64,000 bases of DNA from Vibrio sp. HB236076. Its GTDB lineage: Bacteria > Pseudomonadota > Gammaproteobacteria > Enterobacterales > Vibrionaceae. The stretch covers positions 810,896 through 874,895 of the forward strand of contig NZ_CP162602.1 in NCBI RefSeq assembly GCF_040957575.1. Direction: 5' to 3'. Shown here piece after piece: positions 62,822 to 64,000 of the stretch. Position numbers and translations under genes: made by a program. How positions within the stretch are numbered: the stretch's first letter is position 1; each line of letters begins with the position of its first letter. The notes beneath the pieces are model-generated. The model was not told where the DNA came from. It did no database searches and saw only the letters and a list, made by a program, of their open reading frames with translations.

Positions 62822-63991
62822 TTGAACGGATTACAACAACAAGACTCAGACCAACACGTACCTCAGCGAGATAACGTGGTGTCGTTTAAACAGCACACCG
62901 AAGCGGTCTCTGGCATGCCGCCGTTGGACGATTCTGGCCCTGCCATTTCGCGACATGAGTTTTGGCCCGCGTGGTTTTTTTACACTCCCGTCGTGATCCA
63001 GAGCCTTTGGCACAGTGTGAAATACCGCAGTATCGGGTTGCCCCTAATTGCCAATCCATCCGTCTGGTTATCTGGCATGGTTGGCGAGTCTAAAAAAGAC
63101 ATTCTCAACCTTGCGGGCGAAAAGGCCAAACCATGGATTTTGCCTTTTACCTGTTTGCGCAAAAACAACGATGCCATCGCGCTGCAGTATTCGGATGCAA
63201 AGCACGCCATGGACGATGCCAATTTGAGCTTTCCTCTGGTTGCGAAACCCGATAAAGGCTGTCGCGGCGTCGGCGTTAAATTGATAAAAAACGAACAGCA
63301 ACTCAAACGCTATATCGAGGCGTTTCCGGTTGGCGCCGATTACCTGTTGCAACAAAAATCCATATACGATGCCGAAGTCGGGGTATTTTACGTCCGCTAC
63401 CCTGGGCAAGAGAAAGGAGAAATTATCTCTTTGGGCTTGAAATACGCCCCCCATGTCAAAGGCGACGGCGTGCATACTTTGGAGCAGTTGATCGACAACG
63501 ACCCCCGCGCCGGTCAACTCACTCATCTATACAAACATCGACACCATGAAAAGCTCAATTGGGTGGTCCCCGAAGACATGAGTTATCGACTGGCGTTTGC
63601 GGGCAGTCACAGCCGCGGCTGTATTTTTAAAGACGGCAATCGCTACATCACACAAGCCTTAACCGAACAATTTGACGAGATTTTCCACGATGTCGACGGT
63701 TTTTACTTTGGGCGTATGGACGTTAAATTCAAAGATATCGACAGCTTGATGCAAGGAAAAGCGTTTCAAATTATCGAAATGAATGGCGCCAGCAGCGAAT
63801 CCGCGCATATGTGGGACAGTAAAACCCCTATGCGACACATTTTTGCCACTCTACTTAAGCAATATCGAATGCTGTATGAAATTGGCTATCAACAAAAACT
63901 ACGCGGTCATACCCCGCCATCGTTACTGACTCTGTATCGCGCTTGGCGAGAAGAGAAAAATCTTGAAAAACACTACCCATCAACCGACTAA
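62822..63991 (+). CDS. ATP-grasp enzyme (D-Ala-D-Ala ligase-like) of unknown substrate
   Basis: A protein of about 389 residues with an ATP-grasp fold. FPLVAKPDKGCRGVGVKLI (about 141-159) forms the nucleotide-binding lysine and glycine loop, followed by YLLQQKSIYDAEVGVFYVRY. The metal-binding part near the end reads GRMDVKFKDIDSLMQ and then FQIIEMNGASSESAHMWD (E-M-N). The N-terminal part, FWPAWFFYTPVVIQSLWHSV, is membrane-interacting or hydrophobic. TTG 62822 is favoured because GAGGAA lies 7 nt upstream; TTG 62807 is the alternative. DedA plus ATP-grasp pairs are conserved in my recollection of Vibrio, and the reaction is unknown. Confidence 0.82.
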   Translation: MNGLQQQDSDQHVPQRDNVVSFKQHTEAVSGMPPLDDSGPAISRHEFWPAWFFYTPVVIQSLWHSVKYRSIGLPLIANPSVWLSGMVGESKKDILNLAGEKAKPWILPFTCLRKNNDAIALQYSDAKHAMDDANLSFPLVAKPDKGCRGVGVKLIKNEQQLKRYIEAFPVGADYLLQQKSIYDAEVGVFYVRYPGQEKGEIISLGLKYAPHVKGDGVHTLEQLIDNDPRAGQLTHLYKHRHHEKLNWVVPEDMSYRLAFAGSHSRGCIFKDGNRYITQALTEQFDEIFHDVDGFYFGRMDVKFKDIDSLMQGKAFQIIEMNGASSESAHMWDSKTPMRHIFATLLKQYRMLYEIGYQQKLRGHTPPSLLTLYRAWREEKNLEKHYPSTD

Positions 63992-64000
63992 GGAATCACT

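Overview
The window reads as a chromosomal segment of a marine or halotolerant gammaproteobacterium, most likely Vibrionaceae (Vibrio or a close relative). The basis is protein resemblance recognised by eye: an Escherichia-like inosine-guanosine kinase, a FruBKA/Cra fructose locus, a MacAB-TolC export set, LysE, AEC and DedA proteins. No search was run, so the genus is an inference. No rRNA, tRNA, CRISPR array or integrase was seen.

Region 1 (1-12 kb) is accessory. Single genes (an ABM monooxygenase, an exported nicotinamidase, a GNAT acetyltransferase, an ADP-ribosylglycohydrolase) and one copper/silver export operon (Cys/His-rich leader protein, CusC, CusB, CusA, cupredoxin) lie between six copies of an unusual composite repeat. 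Each repeat has a hairpin head with inverted GGGACAC/GTGTCCC arms and then arrays of ACTGT spaced exactly 10 bp apart, interrupted by a conserved block of about 55-60 bp. Region 2 (12-21 kb) holds a DUF1566 protein facing a membrane-anchored AraC regulator, then a four-gene operon on the minus strand, sucrose-phosphate synthase, sucrose-phosphatase, fructokinase and amylosucrase. It predicts sucrose synthesis, probably as an osmolyte, and recycling into alpha-glucan. Region 3 (20.5-27 kb) is a TRAP transporter with a MarR regulator facing pxpABC (5-oxoprolinase).

Region 4 (27-48 kb) carries a chemoreceptor, a small membrane methyltransferase, an MFS transporter, gsk, glgC, a yqhC/yqhD-like pair, an S4 RNA-binding protein with a long disordered tail, the cra/fruBKA locus with three Cra operators, a SorC regulator followed by a 37-residue membrane protein, a DUF3299 protein, a lipoprotein alkaline phosphatase, and a TSUP-pncA-AEC gene run. 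Region 5 (48-64 kb) has LysE, a siderophore-type ABC importer without its ATPase, a REP-associated tyrosine transposase (RAYT), fdhD, macA-macB-tolC, an orphan ArsR, an aldo-keto reductase, DedA and an ATP-grasp protein.

The most interesting structure is the repeat system. Short GGACA(C/G)TCA tags cluster at 28.9, 48.8-49.2, 53.1-53.2 and 54.6-54.9 kb. The last two clusters flank the RAYT gene in inverted orientation. The same GGGACAC core forms the hairpin heads of the composite repeats at 0-12 kb. I infer one family of RAYT-mobilised elements in two forms. One tag copy carries 49 bp that also lie inside the neighbouring TSUP coding sequence.
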